Shown piece after piece: positions 32,841 to 41,436 of a stretch of DNA of 42,152 bases. The stretch comes from Spirochaetae bacterium HGW-Spirochaetae-2. Lineage in GTDB: Bacteria; Spirochaetota; Spirochaetia; Sphaerochaetales; Sphaerochaetaceae. The DNA is taken from assembly GCA_002839355.1 (NCBI GenBank), contig PGXW01000037.1:1-42152 (forward strand). The letters run 5' to 3'. The notes beneath the pieces are model-generated. The model searched no databases. It saw only the letters and a list, made by a program, of their open reading frames with translations, and was not told the origin of the DNA. The position numbers and the translations under genes were made by a program. Position 1 is the stretch's first letter. The number at the start of each line of letters is the position of its first letter.

Positions 32841-35800
32841 TTATATAAGCATCCAATTCGCTTCCATAAATTCAACCATGTCAGCTACATCATTTTCTCC
32901 AAAGCTTCGACTCAGTTCACGACCTATACCTCGCATTTCGCTTATAATACTTCTTGCCTTGCTCTCTTCGCCGATACCACGTAAATATGAACATCTTGCA
33001 AATAAGACACGACAATAGTGTTCCGACATTTCAAGTTTATAGTTGGAACATTTACTTTTCCAATCTTTGAATCGTTCACAATCCTCTATTGTAACTGGTG
33101 ATTGAAAATCAGCTTGATCCATAAAGCTATCCGCCAATATTGACGAATATGCAAGTATGATTCGCTCTGACTCGGGGTATTTTTCATATAGTAAGGAAAC
33201 GCAAGATTTTGAAAACATCATTTTATCATCAATGTTGATGGACGCTTCCTCGCTTTTCTTATATCTAAAATAAGCATTTGCCTCTAATACAGCAAGCACC
33301 TCTGCAATTTCGATGGTTTTGCATTCAGCATATATAGTTCTAATTTCATTAATAATTAGAGCTACCCTTCCAAGTGCCCCTCGATCTGAATACCAATCGC
33401 AAAGTTGCTCAGCAATCTCTGATACTATTCTGCCGTTATCAACATCACCAGGAAATCGATGTGTAAATAGCATCATTAATTTCCATGAGCCTCGTACACC
33501 TTTGAGATCATTTGCCCTAGCATAATGTATAACAAGTTTCTGATATGCTTCTATACAGCTGGTAGCTAGGAAACCGTCTTGCGAGTTAGACTCTGTTATC
33601 TTTGTAAGACGCTCCGCCAGATTTGCAAACTCGTTCACTCTCTCTGCGTTGTGCAGACCAACAAAGAAGGCTTCTACCACATTGGGGACGGCATCTATAA
33701 TAGTCTGATTATTCAACCTCTTCCCAACAAAGTCGAAATACTGACATCCTGTCCTATACAACTCATCCAACTCGTTTTGCTCTGTAAGTACTATTGCAAT
33801 GCGCCGCCATATTTCCGACTCCCATATTCCGAAATCATCTGAAACAGGAGAAGCCATCAAAACATCTACAGCTTGACAGAGATTATCCACTACCCTTAAC
33901 GAACTAAGTAATGTGATGTAATATCCAAAACGATCTGTATCCTTAGGTGGCAAGAAAGCCATTTTCTTGAAACAGTTGGTATCGGGAAAATCTTTCATCG
34001 CATGTGTCAAGAACAATGAAAACTCTATTGTGGTTTGATCACGTGCCAACTCAGTGAAAGATACCCAGTCTGCCTTTGTTATATAAGAGTCTACAATGAA
34101 AGCACGTATAATATCAGGGTACAGCGGTTCCAGTATAGTTATAAGAATTGGCTCAGCATTTTCATTGTGCCTTAGCTGGTTCGGATCGTCTTGTGTATGC
34201 TCTATCTCATCCTTTAAACGTACCTCATCATAGACCTTATCCTTATAGTCTACTTCAAGCATCTCGCTTATATCATCATTGTCGTAGGCCAACTCTTGAT
34301 AAATAAACAAGTCAGCAAATGAAGACCCCTTACCGCCTAATCTACATTCATCTGAAACAAAATAGAGTAAAGCGTCAGCATCTGACTGAAAAAATCCCGC
34401 TGGATCGATAAGACAAACCATGTCTGTTGCTGAAGCAAGTGCGAGTAGTTTTTGATAACTTTTTAGTAATTGTTTGTCATTATGGAATCGGGTTAACCAT
34501 TGGTTTTCTTCTTTTTCCATAAAAACAGAAAGCAAATCACGTACAGTATGAATGCCTAAGCCACCATCTTTTGATATCCACACTTCTGAATATATACTGA
34601 GAAAGAGCGGCCTTCTGTATTCTTGTGGAAAGTCTCTGTGAAAGTCATCAACAATTCTGTCTGCCAAATCTGAAAATTTGCTGGAATATCTAGTCCTTAG
34701 TAATGCTCCTATATCAGAAGACAAATAAGCATCCAAATAGTACATCGCGTAGATTTTCTCATCACTCACACTCATAGGAGAAAACATCAGCGGTACAAGC
34801 ATGGCTTTGTCGGTTCGCTGATATGAATAACCAGAAAAAACCATTCGGACCGGTGGGTCCAGCTGTTTTACAATAGTATCTAGCCAGTTGTCTTGAGTTT
34901 CTAAGTAATCCCTTTCCAAAAAGAGAATACGGAGCTTGTAAATGCTTTCATCAAAAACCGAATATAATTCACTGATGATTTGAGCACAATTCCCAGCATT
35001 GCTATTAACGTAATCAAATACTATAACCGTATTACTAAACGGTATAAACTGTCCATAAGCTTCTATTTTGTTTAATGTATTGCTTATGAAGCCAAACCAA
35101 TCTCCCGGTAGTTGTTTTAACCATTCGAGAATCAGACGACTTTTACCAATCCCACCGGGGCCTATAACCGCCCACCATGAAAACTGATGTTCGTCTCCAA
35201 GGAAACTGTTTAGCTTTGACAGTTCCAAATTTCTTCCGACAAATTTCATAAAACGGCTTGTATAATGAAGCCGACTATATGCAGAACTATCAGAATTAAC
35301 AGCTATATATGGATTTACTTTAATGAGATCCCTGTTCCGAAATCGATGCTTTAATCTATACTGCGCAATATCGGTTACTGCTCCTGGTAGAGCATCATAA
35401 TGCTCTCCATAACAAACTGGTGTCATGTTACCATTCAAGTCTGCCGGAGGCGTCTCTCCACAATGTAGATAGTAATACGACATATCGAGTCCTAGTTTTT
35501 CTGCAGCGAAAGACAAGAACCCTTTGAGATTAGGATCGTCTACTGTAGCACCACAGCCAACAATAACTAATGGATAAGTACTTATTAGATTCTGAATGAA
35601 TTGGGCGGCTTGATTCTCAATTATTTCAGCGTATTGCGTATCGTCAGCAATAATATCGTCTGCATTTAATAAATTATCATACACCCCGTGTATATGGATA
35701 ACCCTTGTTTGTTCTTCTCTATTCAATATTCCAAGAATGCTTGCAGGACTATTATAGGTTACCGATTTCTGACCAGTTGCCTTTTCTATGAGCATGTCAT

Positions 35801-36167
35801 AGTTTGTTGTGGCAAAAACATCACCAGAGCGAGCTATTGAGGTAATAGCGGAAGATAGAATTCTGCTTTGAGGTTTCAGGCTCCCAACCGTTGAATCCAT
35901 GAAATCGGTATAGGCGCCCGCTGATTTAAGTGATGACAAGCAAAAACTGGCCGCTCTAATAAGCCCTGTTGGTGTAGTATCTGTTAACAAATCAGTCAAC
36001 TGACTCACCTTGATATCATTTAAATAATTACAGCCTTCAGACAACCATCTCGACCAGCTCAATTCATGACATCCCAAAGACATAGAAAAGCCGGTTCCAC
36101 ACAAGAACACTATTCGTTTTTCACTACGAAGCAGTTCCGCAAACTGAGGATTATCTGCAATCAGCAC
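32841..36167 (-). CDS. SIR2-STAND NTPase, Avs-like anti-phage protein
   Basis: The 1108-residue protein has three parts. Residues 1-270 form a SIR2-like NADase domain: GTGFS (24-28), TTNYDMLIE (120-128), HIHG (158-161) and GCGATVDD (204-211). Residues about 305-600 form a STAND NTPase: linker GRNLEL (311-316), Walker A GPGGIGKS (336-343), Walker B VIVFDY (381-386). Residues 600-1108 are helical and probably a TPR-like sensor. The start is GTG with AAGGAGG ten bases upstream. SIR2-STAND proteins of the Avs5 type bind a phage protein, oligomerise and deplete NAD. The C-terminus has no obvious named family, so the trigger is unknown. Confidence 0.82.
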   Translation of the reverse strand: MLIADNPQFAELLRSEKRIVFLCGTGFSMSLGCHELSWSRWLSEGCNYLNDIKVSQLTDLLTDTTPTGLIRAASFCLSSLKSAGAYTDFMDSTVGSLKPQSRILSSAITSIARSGDVFATTNYDMLIEKATGQKSVTYNSPASILGILNREEQTRVIHIHGVYDNLLNADDIIADDTQYAEIIENQAAQFIQNLISTYPLVIVGCGATVDDPNLKGFLSFAAEKLGLDMSYYYLHCGETPPADLNGNMTPVCYGEHYDALPGAVTDIAQYRLKHRFRNRDLIKVNPYIAVNSDSSAYSRLHYTSRFMKFVGRNLELSKLNSFLGDEHQFSWWAVIGPGGIGKSRLILEWLKQLPGDWFGFISNTLNKIEAYGQFIPFSNTVIVFDYVNSNAGNCAQIISELYSVFDESIYKLRILFLERDYLETQDNWLDTIVKQLDPPVRMVFSGYSYQRTDKAMLVPLMFSPMSVSDEKIYAMYYLDAYLSSDIGALLRTRYSSKFSDLADRIVDDFHRDFPQEYRRPLFLSIYSEVWISKDGGLGIHTVRDLLSVFMEKEENQWLTRFHNDKQLLKSYQKLLALASATDMVCLIDPAGFFQSDADALLYFVSDECRLGGKGSSFADLFIYQELAYDNDDISEMLEVDYKDKVYDEVRLKDEIEHTQDDPNQLRHNENAEPILITILEPLYPDIIRAFIVDSYITKADWVSFTELARDQTTIEFSLFLTHAMKDFPDTNCFKKMAFLPPKDTDRFGYYITLLSSLRVVDNLCQAVDVLMASPVSDDFGIWESEIWRRIAIVLTEQNELDELYRTGCQYFDFVGKRLNNQTIIDAVPNVVEAFFVGLHNAERVNEFANLAERLTKITESNSQDGFLATSCIEAYQKLVIHYARANDLKGVRGSWKLMMLFTHRFPGDVDNGRIVSEIAEQLCDWYSDRGALGRVALIINEIRTIYAECKTIEIAEVLAVLEANAYFRYKKSEEASINIDDKMMFSKSCVSLLYEKYPESERIILAYSSILADSFMDQADFQSPVTIEDCERFKDWKSKCSNYKLEMSEHYCRVLFARCSYLRGIGEESKARSIISEMRGIGRELSRSFGENDVADMVEFMEANWMLI

Positions 36168-36270
36168 TTACGAGAAACCTCCTTTCATACATTATTCATT
36201 TGTTGTCGATCCTACTGAAAACCATATAACTTGCTAATAATCTCATTAAATTTCGCCCATTTCTGTGGGC
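36168..36270 (-). promoter_or_regulatory. Leader of the SIR2-STAND gene
   Basis: The spacer is AT-rich. On the minus strand a short stem GCCCA/TGGGC (36255-36270) followed by AAATTTAAT stands after the AlbA_2 gene stop and may act as a weak terminator. No firm promoter was identified. Confidence 0.3.
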
Positions 36271-36301
36271 AACGAGGAATTCCTACCTGGTATCTATAGT
36301 C
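36271..36301. repeat. GAGGAATTCCTACCTGGTA repeat forming the end of the AlbA_2 gene
   Basis: AACGAGGAATTCCTACCTGG then TATCTATAGTC recurs at 40937-40967 (29 of 31 bases) and, less closely, at 20013-20041. The stop codon and last codons of the AlbA_2 gene (36283-36301) lie inside it, so the repeat has replaced the original gene end. Confidence 0.75.
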
Positions 36302-37731
36302 ACTTTTTCAAGTAAATGCTTGCCAACTCCACTGATCCTGTACCTTTGCTTGCTGCTTGTGAGTTTCTCTGGGATCGTCATTTCTATGGCTTTGATTTCA
36401 AGCGCTGGATTTATATAGGATTTTCGGAAGTGCTCTGCATCCCGGAGGCCAATGGCCTCCTGTAAATCCCCCCGGCTCATTTCACCCGTGAGATGCTTCA
36501 ATAGCTTTATGATTTCCGGGGTGACTTCCGGGGTGACTTCCGGGGTGACTTCCGGGGTGACTTCCGGGGTGGAAAATGTCACCGTAACTCCCAACTTTGG
36601 ATCTGACTTCCAAAACGGGGAAGGCAGTCCACTGTCGAGGCATTTCTGCACCATCAGCACGCTACCGCGCCCAGCCTTTTCCATAAGCCCCCGAAGATAC
36701 AATACATGGGCGATATCGGGATTGCGAAGAATTGAAATTTGACCTTTCAGTAGGCTCTGCTCGGTTACCCCCTCAGGGAGCGCACCTGAGTTCCATATCT
36801 CCAGCCGATGAGGATACACATGGATGCTGACACCTCCGGATGCTGCACTATAGTCCCGATGTGCCAACGCGTTTATCAATGCCTCGCGAACCGCTTCTTC
36901 AGGATATAACGGTGCATCAAGGCGTTTGGGATTACCTTTGATGAATTGGGAGATGCTGGAAGTATTACGAATGATGAATGCGTAGGCATCCTCGAAGATA
37001 CGATGCAACGGGCCTTCGAAAGATTTCATGTCAATGAATGTATCGCTTGCTTTATCTGAACTGTAGCACATAGCCCTGATTCGAGTCTGGGGTAATCGGA
37101 TGGCTGGATTTATGGTAAAAAGAACATCACCACCGTTCGTCAATCGCCCGTATCGAGCAACCGAGAAGTCTTCCAAGATCATGGAGATATCTTTTTCATC
37201 CCGAAACAGTACCCTACGCACATTCCCTGCTTCTGACACAGCAGCTCTTATTTCTTGTACATTAAGGTCTCTCTCTAAATCAACGAAAGAGAAGCGGCGC
37301 TCCCAACGCTCAGGTTCAATTTGATGTCGCATCACAATATCGCGGATGGTTTGGGATTTTGCTACTTGAGTGAGTTCACTCGTTCGGATGTAAATGACAT
37401 CTTTGAAAGCATACGGGACATCACTCCCTGCTGGAACCTCAATGGAAATCACCAGCTTCTTATCCAACTTCTCAGCTTGAACAGCAACGAAAGCCTTTGG
37501 AGAGATATGTTCAATGAAATACTGCTCGAGCTTGTTCACTGCGTCAGAAGATTCACCAATACCGATAATATTGCCTCTCTCGTTCACACCGCAAATCAGA
37601 TACCCGCCAGCGCTATTCAGAAATCCACACACGGTTTTCCCCAATCCCTCAAGATTGCGAATGGAGGACTTGAACTCAACACGTTGATTTTCTCCAAGAG
37701 AAAGCAGTGTCTTAATTTGTTCCAGATTCAT
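36283..37731 (-). CDS. AlbA_2/Schlafen-type domain protein with ATP-binding domain
   Basis: The 482-residue protein has an N-terminal AlbA_2 (Schlafen-like) domain (about 1-125: ENQRVEFKSS, FLNSAGGYLICGVNERG), then a GHKL-like ATP-binding region (about 250-370: REALINALAHRDYS, AGRGSVLMV) and a C-terminal winged helix. A run of TPEV repeats near residues 388-404 links the last two parts. Such proteins are often annotated as RecG-related putative regulators. Its ATG overlaps the DUF4062 gene stop by four bases. The last residues are encoded by a dispersed repeat. In this neighbourhood a defence role is plausible but unproven. Confidence 0.8.
   Translation of the reverse strand: MNLEQIKTLLSLGENQRVEFKSSIRNLEGLGKTVCGFLNSAGGYLICGVNERGNIIGIGESSDAVNKLEQYFIEHISPKAFVAVQAEKLDKKLVISIEVPAGSDVPYAFKDVIYIRTSELTQVAKSQTIRDIVMRHQIEPERWERRFSFVDLERDLNVQEIRAAVSEAGNVRRVLFRDEKDISMILEDFSVARYGRLTNGGDVLFTINPAIRLPQTRIRAMCYSSDKASDTFIDMKSFEGPLHRIFEDAYAFIIRNTSSISQFIKGNPKRLDAPLYPEEAVREALINALAHRDYSAASGGVSIHVYPHRLEIWNSGALPEGVTEQSLLKGQISILRNPDIAHVLYLRGLMEKAGRGSVLMVQKCLDSGLPSPFWKSDPKLGVTVTFSTPEVTPEVTPEVTPEVTPEIIKLLKHLTGEMSRGDLQEAIGLRDAEHFRKSYINPALEIKAIEMTIPEKLTSSKQRYRISGVGKHLLEKVTIDTR
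36514..36571. repeat. 12-bp minisatellite coding for TPEV repeats
   Basis: TTCCGGGGTGAC is repeated four times plus a partial unit, in frame with the AlbA_2 gene, giving a linker of TPEV units. Because the unit is a multiple of three, copy changes lengthen or shorten the linker without breaking the frame. Confidence 0.9.
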
Positions 37732-38381
37732 GAAGCCCCTCCATTTTTCTGAAACGGCTCTCCGTCCTGAAAGTTTTCCTTGATTAATTCCTCAACCTCC
37801 TGGTACCTGAAGAACTGGGAGCTTACAAAAATTGATCCATCATTGTTGGAGTGATATTTCTGCACCCAGTTGCCTTTTCGTTCATCCAAAGGAATGGTCT
37901 CAGGTGATTCATGATCAATGGTGGCGTCTTCGTAGAGGTCGATGATGCGTAAATCCGTAAAGACCTGATTCTTCTTCAGCCTCAATTCAGCTCGTCCAGT
38001 CTTGCCTTTATACCCCAGATTGTTGAGTAGTGAACGGGCAAATATCACATTCTCATGAGCCAACAGCCACCGAGGTTTATTAAGCTCGATTGCTTTGAGG
38101 ATCTCCTGATGTGTGATGGAGAGACTTGATGAGTCTTTGGGATCCTGACCACTTCCATAATTGGGTGTAATGATTCCGAGAAACAAATCGCAATCCTTCA
38201 CAGCCTGCAGACAGTTTTCAAACGCAGTTCGATTGGAAAATACGGGAACGGTTCCTTTATGGGACATCCAGACCTCGTAACCAAAGGAGGTTAAAAGTGT
38301 ATACACGCGGTCAAGCAACTCTTCTATTCCATATACAGTCGAAGACACCATTATCTTCAGCTTGTCCCGTTCTCCTTTCAC
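37728..38381 (-). CDS. DUF4062 (TIR-like) domain protein
   Basis: The 217-residue protein has a GTG start with AGGAG seven bases upstream. The N-terminal DUF4062 domain opens with KIMVSSTVYGIEELLDRV, then CDLFLGIITPNYGSG and SITHQEILKAIELNKP, where the Glu sits as in TIR-like NADases. DUF4062 is usually the N-terminal domain of larger NLR-like proteins; here it is a separate protein with about 80 unassigned C-terminal residues. It is the first gene of a two-gene operon with the AlbA_2/ATP-binding gene (4-bp overlap). Effector function is an inference. Confidence 0.75.
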   Translation of the reverse strand: MKGERDKLKIMVSSTVYGIEELLDRVYTLLTSFGYEVWMSHKGTVPVFSNRTAFENCLQAVKDCDLFLGIITPNYGSGQDPKDSSSLSITHQEILKAIELNKPRWLLAHENVIFARSLLNNLGYKGKTGRAELRLKKNQVFTDLRIIDLYEDATIDHESPETIPLDERKGNWVQKYHSNNDGSIFVSSQFFRYQEVEELIKENFQDGEPFQKNGGAS

Positions 38382-38501
38382 CTATTGTCTCCTCGTGCTT
38401 CCAACATGAGAGAATAATCCTCCATGGAACATTACGCTACCATCCAATCTGCAAATCTATCGATTCGCAGGCATTGTATGATTGTACATCATTTCTTTAG
38501 A

Positions 38502-38696
38502 CTATGCGATTTCTTTTAATACTTGCGCTGTTTCTAACCCTGGACTCTCTACCGCTATACACCTTTTATCCATACGTAGTTCTCTTATTCTCGGCGCTGT
38601 CATCCTTCTCAAACAGTTGTCCGCGCAGGAGCAAAACATCGAGGATGTAGCATTCTCGGATTTCCTCTCGGTGGAAACACAACATGATTGGAAAAC
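38502..38696 (-). other. Open frame continuing after the rloB TAG stop
   Basis: The rloB frame stays open for 64 more codons after its TAG (38699-38697), ending with TAG at 38502. The translation looks protein-like, with cysteines in SCADNCLRR and a tail MDKRCIAVESPGLETAQVLK. RloB itself is already of normal length. It may be a fragment of a lost gene with a chance in-frame stop or, less likely, a readthrough extension. Nothing else is seen between 38382 and 38696. Confidence 0.3.
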
Positions 38697-39371
38697 CTAG
38701 CGTAATCTATCATATGGAGGGATCTTGCATTGTTTGAGGATACTTTTCACTACCTCTCCAATCGAGAGGGAGGGATTTACCGTATAGTAATTATACCCAC
38801 AGAAATGTTGCTCAGGACACCCATTTTCCCTATTCATCTCCATGATTCTGTCAGCCCTATTGATTGCTGTACATACATCATCCAATGTCAGTTTTGCCAG
38901 CAACCTCTTAAAGTTATTCTCCTTCTTATATTCATCCATATCCGAGAAGTGTTCCTGATATGCCCTGTTAATCGGATCCAGATACTGATGGCGATAACTC
39001 AAGGATCTATTGCAATCAGCTTTATGGAGCACCATCCATAGGTCGAAAGCAAAATTGCTGTAACCGAGCGCATACTTGATGGTCTTCCCAATACCTTGTG
39101 CTTCCTTCATACGCCTCAAAGTCGTTTCGAATTGCTGCACATGGACCCGTTCCTCGCTTTCACGATCGAATATGTGGAAGATCTCAGTCTTCCCCAAGAC
39201 GCTTATGCCCTTGGCCCGGGAGAGAGGATCTTTTTCTATCTTGCAATCGAACGAAGACTTGAATTTTGCCTGCGGTAAAGCATTGATGCTTTTACTCAAC
39301 CATTGTAGATACCAATCTTCTGTTTCCCCCTCAACCGAAAAGTAGAATGACTTTGATAGTTTCATCTTCAT
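38697..39371 (-). CDS. rloB: RloB-like TOPRIM-domain protein
   Basis: The 224-residue protein has TOPRIM-type acidic motifs FSVEGETEDWYL (about residues 11-22) and HIFDRESEE (about 65-73), matching the RloB/AbiLii family. It starts directly after the TAG of the ATPase gene, with AGGAGG just upstream. RloA-RloB/AbiL and the related PARIS AriA-AriB pairs are ATPase plus TOPRIM abortive-infection systems in which the TOPRIM protein is the nuclease effector. Confidence 0.85.
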   Translation of the reverse strand: MKMKLSKSFYFSVEGETEDWYLQWLSKSINALPQAKFKSSFDCKIEKDPLSRAKGISVLGKTEIFHIFDRESEERVHVQQFETTLRRMKEAQGIGKTIKYALGYSNFAFDLWMVLHKADCNRSLSYRHQYLDPINRAYQEHFSDMDEYKKENNFKRLLAKLTLDDVCTAINRADRIMEMNRENGCPEQHFCGYNYYTVNPSLSIGEVVKSILKQCKIPPYDRLR

Positions 39372-40697
39372 CTACTCCTCCTTATTCTTGTCCAGAAGGC
39401 TCCGTATGACCGGCGCGAGATCGATGCTTTTTATTGCCCCATAGCGGTCCACAAAATAGTTTTTCATGTAATCCTCGGTCAAGCGGACACCCTTCGCTCC
39501 CGCAGTGCCAAAATCAGATAAGGAATAGTGTGTGCTGCAATGCGTCTCATCATTACGATCCACGAACTTGATTTCGTCCCTTCTGAACAGATTCGAATTC
39601 AGAAAAATCGGATTGTGAGTATTGAACACCAACTGTGCTTTGTGGGTGTTCAGCTCATCGTTGTGAAACAGCGTGATAATATTCATCAATGCCATCGGGT
39701 GAATGGAGGCATCGAACTCATCAACAACCAAGACCCCACCTTTACGCAAGGTTTGCAAGACAAGAGGGAACAGGTTGATGAAACGGATCGTTCCGAAAGA
39801 TTCGAACAGTTCTATTGGAATGGCGGCAGACTTTTCGGCTCCCTTGAATATGGAGCAAAGCTGTGCTTCTTCATGTTCTCCATCCAATACATATCCCAAG
39901 GCATTCGAATTGACCCCAAACAGGGCTGCTGCATCATTCAGCGTCTTCTCGATGAATACCGATTGTTTCTTTGGTTCGGAGAATTTGCGGACCAACTGCA
40001 TTGAATCCGATCGATAGATGACAATGAAGCTTTTGTCCATCCATTGAGCAATCATCGAGGCCAGTTTTGCGCTGAACATGGTCTTGAATCCGTTGGCAAG
40101 AAATAGCTCCTCGTTATGTAGGCTGCTTTTGGCCAAGGCCGCCGCACCTTTTGCATTCTGCTCATACGCAGGAACCAAGTAGGATTGAACAACTCCCATG
40201 TCCCCGACCTGAAGAGTTGCATCACCACGGGAAAATACGAGTGCATCATTGACACGAAGAGTCTCCTTGAGCACCTTCCGCCCATATTCCCGCTCAAGAA
40301 ATCGCCCAAGATCTAGGGAAATCGCATATTCGAAGAGAATCCCATGATCTATGAACGTAATGGAAAAATCCACCGGTTCGGCAATATCGAGTGTATTGTT
40401 CGGAATTAACTCAAGTACGTTGGATGCAGCATTGGGAGAATCCTTTACCTCAACATTTCGAATATTACCGCGAAGCACGATCTGCTTGAAGGTCTCCATC
40501 GCCCCGACGATGTTGGTCTTTCCCGAGGCATTGGGTCCATAAACGACCGCCGAGCTCAAAGCTTTATGAACATTACGCCCAATCTTCTCCGAGAGAATAC
40601 TGTAGTCCAGCCCTTTCTGCTTAGGGGCAACTTTCATGGAGAACACACATTCATCCTTGAAGGATTTGTAGTTCTTCATCTTGAATTCCAACAACAT
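39372..40697 (-). CDS. rloA: RloA-like AAA/ABC-type ATPase
   Basis: The start at 40697 has GGAGG seven bases upstream. The 441-residue protein is an SMC/OLD-like AAA_15/AAA_21 ATPase: Walker A GPNASGKTN (about 54-62), Walker B VLVVDEFDASIHP and the switch-like FNTHNPIFL. As the sensor/regulator partner of RloB it probably holds the effector until phage infection. The two genes abut, and a palindromic operator precedes them. Confidence 0.88.
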   Translation of the reverse strand: MLLEFKMKNYKSFKDECVFSMKVAPKQKGLDYSILSEKIGRNVHKALSSAVVYGPNASGKTNIVGAMETFKQIVLRGNIRNVEVKDSPNAASNVLELIPNNTLDIAEPVDFSITFIDHGILFEYAISLDLGRFLEREYGRKVLKETLRVNDALVFSRGDATLQVGDMGVVQSYLVPAYEQNAKGAAALAKSSLHNEELFLANGFKTMFSAKLASMIAQWMDKSFIVIYRSDSMQLVRKFSEPKKQSVFIEKTLNDAAALFGVNSNALGYVLDGEHEEAQLCSIFKGAEKSAAIPIELFESFGTIRFINLFPLVLQTLRKGGVLVVDEFDASIHPMALMNIITLFHNDELNTHKAQLVFNTHNPIFLNSNLFRRDEIKFVDRNDETHCSTHYSLSDFGTAGAKGVRLTEDYMKNYFVDRYGAIKSIDLAPVIRSLLDKNKEE

Positions 40698-40710
40698 GGC
40701 AATACCTCCA

Positions 40711-40770
40711 TTTTGCAAGAATATTGCAAAATCATATTCTATATATACTTTTTTTTCAATAATTTGTCAA
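40711..40770 (-). promoter_or_regulatory. Promoter and palindromic operator of the rloAB operon
   Basis: On the minus strand TTGACA (40770-40765) is followed after 17 bp by TATATA (40747-40742), giving a start near 40735. Directly downstream lies TTTTGCAA-N5-TTGCAAAA (40711-40718 and 40724-40731), a perfect 8-bp inverted repeat next to the ribosome binding site. A repressor bound there would block both transcription and initiation. No regulator gene is adjacent. Confidence 0.75.
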
Positions 40771-40897
40771 ATAGAATTATATCATTTTGCTAGTTCTTAA
40801 CAAAATAACATTTTGAATATCATCAAACCTCAAGTACATCCAGCATCCATTCGCCACCTGTTGATCCAGTGAAAACTTCCTTGACATTCATAACGGT

Positions 40898-40967
40898 AGC
40901 TGTCACACGAGTTTTCACATGGGCAGCCAGGAGAAGAACGAGGAATTCCTACCTGTTACCTATAGTC
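40898..40967. repeat. Composite repeat D, left of higBA
   Basis: AGCTGTCACA and TTTTCACATGGGCAGCCAGG (the left end of the composite family) are joined directly to AACGAGGAATTCCTACCTG and the rest of the 36271-36301 repeat. With copy C it brackets higBA in direct orientation. Confidence 0.65.
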
Positions 40968-41042
40968 GGTTATTCCAGGTCGTCGGTAATCGTCCTGGAT
41001 GATTTCAGCAACGGACAGATTGATATTGATAGGTCTTGACTA

Positions 41043-41061
41043 TACCCTATCAGATAGGGTA
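41043..41061. promoter_or_regulatory. Perfect palindromic operator of higBA
   Basis: TACCCTATC-A-GATAGGGTA is a 9+1+9 perfect palindrome, 15 bp before the higB ATG. It is framed by TTGACT (41036-41041) and TACTTT/TATAGT boxes, so it lies inside the promoter. HigA-type XRE antitoxins bind such sites. Confidence 0.7.
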
Positions 41062-41076
41062 CTTTATAGTCAGCTT

Positions 41077-41436
41077 ATGCAGATCAATCGTGAATTTGTC
41101 ATGATGCCGGAATTTGACCGCCAATGGAAACGCCTTGGGCTTGGCGATGAAGAGCTTCGGCAACTACAGAAAGAATTAATGGAGAATCCCAAGGTAGGCG
41201 ATGTGCTGAGAGGCACTGGAGGGTTGCGCAAGTATCGGATTGCCTTTCCGGGACGAGGTAAGAGCGGCAGTGGTCGGGTGGCATATGTGGATTTCACCAT
41301 GCATGAGACGATCTACTTGATCACAGCATATCCAAAATCCGAGAAGGACAATCTATCGGCCGAAGAAAGGAAGGAAATCGCGAAAGTGATCTCCATTCTG
41401 GAAAAAGGTCTGCAGAAACAGGAGATAAGGAAATGA
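41077..41436 (+). CDS. higB: RelE/HigB-type ribonuclease toxin
   Basis: The protein of 120 residues (ATG 41077) shows the HigB-2/RelE pattern: TPEFD-like MPEFDRQWKRLGL, LQKELMENPKVGDVLRGTGGLRKYRIAFPGRGKSGSGRVAY and a C-terminal IYLITAYPKSEKDNLS. This subfamily cuts mRNA on the ribosome. No strong ribosome binding site is visible, as often for toxin-first operons. The longer frame from 40999 crosses the operator. Confidence 0.88.
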   Translation: MQINREFVMMPEFDRQWKRLGLGDEELRQLQKELMENPKVGDVLRGTGGLRKYRIAFPGRGKSGSGRVAYVDFTMHETIYLITAYPKSEKDNLSAEERKEIAKVISILEKGLQKQEIRK

